From assembly GCA_018662305.1 (NCBI GenBank), contig JABJGI010000162.1, positions 1 to 43,447 of the forward strand: a stretch of 43,447 nt of DNA, given 5' to 3'. The notes below the pieces were generated by a model. The model was given only the letters and a program-made list of their open reading frames with translations, had not been told where the DNA came from and did not search any database. A program made the translations under genes and the position numbers. The stretch is from Porticoccaceae bacterium. GTDB taxonomy: Bacteria; Pseudomonadota; Gammaproteobacteria; Pseudomonadales; GM7GCV1. Each line of letters begins with the position of its first letter. Positions within the stretch are counted from its first letter, which is position 1. This document shows, piece after piece, positions 40,521 through 43,447 of the stretch.

Positions 40521-40634
40521 GGAATTATTTTAGAGACACAAGAAACCCAAACACTTCCCAAACCGAACAATATTAATAAACGGCTCTGCAATTATCGGCC
40601 AGATGTTCAAAACAGACTGAGATTGTTATTTTAT

Positions 40635-40647
40635 TTGGTAATACCAA
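40635..40647. promoter_or_regulatory. Candidate GntR/FadR-family operator TTGGTAATACCAA
   Basis: Perfect 13-bp odd-centred palindrome; TGGT-N3-ACCA also found upstream of the regulator. Confidence 0.5.
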
Positions 40648-40695
40648 TTAACTTAGACGTGGAGCCTAGCTAAACAAGCAGGGAGCCACTTTAGT

Positions 40696-41496
40696 TTAGG
40701 GAGCAGCTTTAGTTTCTTTGGACTCTTGATCAAGCATGCGCTGGAAGGAAAACCGTTCTCGCATCTGTGAAACTTTGCGCTGAACCGCTTTAACAGCCTC
40801 TTCTTCAGTCGTTTCATGTAAAGCAGTGAGAGTGCGAGAAAAATGATTACGCATGGCCGCCCGGGCAGCACTGGCGTCTCTATTGGCCAGAGCATCATAG
40901 ATGGCTGTGTGCTCTTCAAGCCTTTGACTCAAGTCCTGCATGCAGACCGCTTGGTGGGCAACACGAATATTGTCCAACTTTTCCTGAACATCCCACAATT
41001 GCTTAATCATCAGCGTAAATACACGATTGTTAGTCGCTTCGGAAATAATGGAATGGAATTTACGATCCGCGGCGGAAGAAATCGCGCCACCTTCGGGAGA
41101 GTCCAGTGCCATTTCATCCAGCGCGCTCTTGAGTGATGCAAGCTGGTCATCCGAAATTAAGGCTGCCGCTAGCGCTGCCGACTCGCCTTCGATAAATACG
41201 CGGGTTTCGATAAGCTCAAAGGGGCTAACTTCCTGGCCTAGGCCATCAATCTTTTCGACCTTTTCCAACACGTAGACGCCAGAGCCAGTTTTAACCGCCA
41301 CTCGACCCTTGGCTTCCAGAGCGATAACTGCTTCCCGAATGGTGGGCCGGCTAACACTAAAACGCTCTGCCAGCTCTCGCTCAGCCGGAAGACGGCTACC
41401 TGCAGGATACTCTCCAGATTCAATAAGAATCAGCATCTTGTCCGCCACTTGGCGATAAAGACGCTTACTGTTATCGGTTGATGGTGTACTACTCAT
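40696..41496 (-). CDS. GntR/FadR-family transcriptional regulator (FCD domain)
   Basis: wHTH GSRLPAERELAERFSVSRPTIREAVIALEAKGRVAVKTGSGVYV plus FCD domain; start likely MSSTPSTD at 41496 rather than 41547. Confidence 0.93.
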   Translation of the reverse strand: MSSTPSTDNSKRLYRQVADKMLILIESGEYPAGSRLPAERELAERFSVSRPTIREAVIALEAKGRVAVKTGSGVYVLEKVEKIDGLGQEVSPFELIETRVFIEGESAALAAALISDDQLASLKSALDEMALDSPEGGAISSAADRKFHSIISEATNNRVFTLMIKQLWDVQEKLDNIRVAHQAVCMQDLSQRLEEHTAIYDALANRDASAARAAMRNHFSRTLTALHETTEEEAVKAVQRKVSQMRERFSFQRMLDQESKETKAAP

Positions 41497-41580
41497 AAAA
41501 ACCCCAACGAAGCCCAAAAATCGAACGGGCTCAATATCTAGAAACAAAGACTAACTGAGGGGTATTACAACATAGAGGAA

Positions 41581-41593
41581 TTGGTATGACCAC
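41581..41593. promoter_or_regulatory. Candidate second operator TTGGTATGACCAC
   Basis: TGGT-N3-ACCA with the same spacing as 40635-40647, about 85 bp upstream of the regulator start. Confidence 0.45.
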
Positions 41594-41698
41594 AATTTTA
41601 TCCAATTTTCCAATCACAAAAGCAAAAAAATATGACAAGCACGATGAGTGGAACGACCCTATTCAGCGGCGTTCGGCCCCATCTCTATTATTCAACGC

Positions 41699-42718
41699 CT
41701 AGGAATCTCGAAGTGCTGAAGCGACGTCCTTGGCGAAATAGGTCCAAATTCCATCGGCACCTGCTCGCTTCATACCCAGCAGGCTTTCCATCATAACGGC
41801 CTCCAGATCTAGCCAGCCTTTTTCAGCGGCGGCATGCAACATGGCATATTCACCAGAGACTTGATAAACGTAGGTGGGCACACCGAAGGTGTCTTTGACT
41901 CGCTGCAAGATATCTAAATAGGGAAGGCCGGGCTTCACAATGACAGAATCCGCCCCCTCTTCTATATCCATAGAAACTTCTCGGATAGCTTCGTCGGAGT
42001 TAGCCGGATTCATTTGATAGGTCCCCTTCCCTCCTGATCTCGAAACCTTAGACGGGGCCGAGCCAACGGCATCCCTAAAAGGCCCGTAAAAGGCAGAGTT
42101 GTACTTGGCGGCATAAGACATTATTTGGGTGTCGATCAAACCGGCGTCATCCAAGGTTTTTCTGATAACACCGACACGACCATCCATCATGTCCGATGGC
42201 GCGACAACATCACAGCCAGCCTGAGCCTGAGCCTGAGCTTGCTGCACCAGCATTTCAATGGTTTCGTCATTGGCAACATAGCCATCTACCAACACACCGT
42301 CTTGCCCATGGCTGGTATAGGGGTCCAAAGCCACGTCACAAATAACACCCAGATCGGGAAAGCGCTCTTTTACGGCTTGAACTGCGCGGCATACGAGATT
42401 TTCCGGATTAACCGCTTCGCTGCCCTTTTCATCCTTTAGTGATTCTTCGGCGCTGGGAAACAGGGCTATTGCAGGAATACCTAAAGATTGAGCCTGCTCT
42501 GCCAACCCGAGCAGAGTATTAATAGACACGCGTTGCACATTTGGCATGGATTCCACATCCAAATCGCCGGGTTGATCATGGATAAATATTGGCCAGATTA
42601 AATCCGAAACACTCAAACGAGTCTCAGCAGAAAGCTCTCGCGACCATCCAAAGCGACGTGCGCGACGCATGCGCGCAGAGGGAAATTTTCCAGTAACTAT
42701 TTGATCGCTCATGAACAC
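41699..42718 (-). CDS. hemB: Delta-aminolevulinic acid dehydratase (porphobilinogen synthase)
   Basis: RRARRFGWSRELSAETRLSVSDLIWPIFI, VAPSDMMDGRVG, VIVKPGLPYLDI, YQVSGEYAM. Confidence 0.98.
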   Translation of the reverse strand: MFMSDQIVTGKFPSARMRRARRFGWSRELSAETRLSVSDLIWPIFIHDQPGDLDVESMPNVQRVSINTLLGLAEQAQSLGIPAIALFPSAEESLKDEKGSEAVNPENLVCRAVQAVKERFPDLGVICDVALDPYTSHGQDGVLVDGYVANDETIEMLVQQAQAQAQAGCDVVAPSDMMDGRVGVIRKTLDDAGLIDTQIMSYAAKYNSAFYGPFRDAVGSAPSKVSRSGGKGTYQMNPANSDEAIREVSMDIEEGADSVIVKPGLPYLDILQRVKDTFGVPTYVYQVSGEYAMLHAAAEKGWLDLEAVMMESLLGMKRAGADGIWTYFAKDVASALRDS

Positions 42719-42795
42719 TCCAATGTAGAAGCGAAAGTATAGGGGATCACAGATTCGAAAGGGTAATCGGGCTTCGAGTTGCCGCCCTTAAATAC

Positions 42796-42824
42796 TTGAC
42801 AAAACAAGCCTGTAAACCGAGAAT
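42796..42824 (+). promoter_or_regulatory. Candidate sigma70 promoter of tRNA-Met with GC-rich discriminator
   Basis: TTGACA, 17-bp spacer, GAGAAT, then tcgcgcccccgc. Confidence 0.5.
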
Positions 42825-42859
42825 TCGCGCCCCCGCAACGGGGACTATTTTAATGCAAT

Positions 42860-42936
42860 GGCTATGTAGCTCAGCTGGTTAGAGCACAGCATTCATAATG
42901 CTGGGGTCGGTGGTTCAAGTCCACCCATAGCTACCA
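42860..42936 (+). tRNA. tRNA-Met (CAT anticodon), CCA encoded
   Basis: GGCTATG acceptor, CAGCA-TTCATAA-TGCTG anticodon arm, GGTTCAAGTCC T-arm; resembles elongator tRNA-Met. Confidence 0.93.
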
Positions 42937-43045
42937 TCTTTTTATGAGCCAAAGGCTCACAAAAAGGGGTCAATCCAGTCCGTTCGCGGCAGCTGTCGTG
43001 ATGAACTTTCACGGAATCGAGTTGAATGTTGGATAATCTTCTAGC

Positions 43046-43447
43046 GTGAGCCTATCCGCCAAACTCGCTGAGTATCACCCCGTTGTGATTGAAGGCATGG
43101 GGGGCTATGACACTCGCGATCCGAATGTCATAGCCGATCACTTGACGCAAAGACTTAAAGCGCACTGGGCGGTGAAGCCGCCTAGGAAGCCGCTGGTGGT
43201 TTTAACGCAAGGAGACCCACTTGAGCCTTCGGGTATCTCAGCGATTACTCCGCTAGTCGCCAAGCAGTTGAACGCGCCTCGAGCCCTGGTTTATTTAGAC
43301 GAGGAAATTGCCGATTATCATTGGCGGGACGCGGATCGTCGTGACATGGTCCTCGAAATCAAATATTCCTTATTGGTGGCGGAAGTCAATGAGCGGATAC
43401 CGGGCTCCATGGCAGCGATCATGGATGCCATCGACCAGCAACTAGCG
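43046..43447 (+). CDS. Hypothetical protein, 3' truncated by window edge
   Basis: GTG start, frame open for 134 codons to the edge (MSLSAKLAEYHPVVIEGMGGYDTRDPNVIADHLTQRLKAHW...); missing from ORF track because it runs off the window. Confidence 0.6.
   Translation, partial: MSLSAKLAEYHPVVIEGMGGYDTRDPNVIADHLTQRLKAHWAVKPPRKPLVVLTQGDPLEPSGISAITPLVAKQLNAPRALVYLDEEIADYHWRDADRRDMVLEIKYSLLVAEVNERIPGSMAAIMDAIDQQLA

Noticed and set aside
42125-42439. 104-aa plus-strand ORF antisense to hemB
   Set aside because: Shadow ORF of a strongly conserved gene; its SLSLSLS stretch is only the antisense of the hexanucleotide repeat.
1-43447. CRISPR array, prophage, defence island or toxin-antitoxin module
   Set aside because: No regularly spaced repeats, cas, integrase, transposase or phage structural genes seen; nearly all long ORFs are recognisable core genes.

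Overview
This is an ordinary, densely packed chromosomal segment of a marine-type gammaproteobacterium. That taxon is inferred from gene content and order, not tested. Recognisable blocks: cysH and htpX; a PAS-GGDEF diguanylate cyclase; a Rieske protein next to a sigma54 activator; rpe, murU and amgK divergent from lptD-surA-pdxA-rsmA-apaG-apaH-(Zn-ribbon/Smr-like)-pldA; an rhlB-like helicase; baeS-baeR-rlmD; a di-haem peroxidase lipoprotein; djlA; mscS; hemA-prfA-prmC divergent from TPR-lolB-ispE-tRNA-Gln-prs-rplY-pth-ychF; a reduced uronate/KDG-type locus (kdgK, truncated SDR, GntR/FadR regulator); hemB; tRNA-Met(CAT); and a partial unknown CDS at the right edge. I saw no CRISPR array, prophage, transposase, integrase or recognisable defence system. 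The most interesting items are: (i) an SDR gene truncated at its catalytic motif beside kdgK and a FadR-type regulator, with two matching TGGT-N3-ACCA operator candidates; (ii) a 19-codon Arg-rich upstream ORF ending 3 nt before ychF; (iii) a small Zn-ribbon + degenerate Smr-like protein wedged between apaH and pldA at the end of the lptD operon; (iv) a probable DUF6152-YceI fusion; (v) 4-nt coupling of baeS-baeR-rlmD; and (vi) convergent genes that share or overlap stop codons. No convincing large novel system was found. All calls come from reading the sequence and translations; no searches were run.
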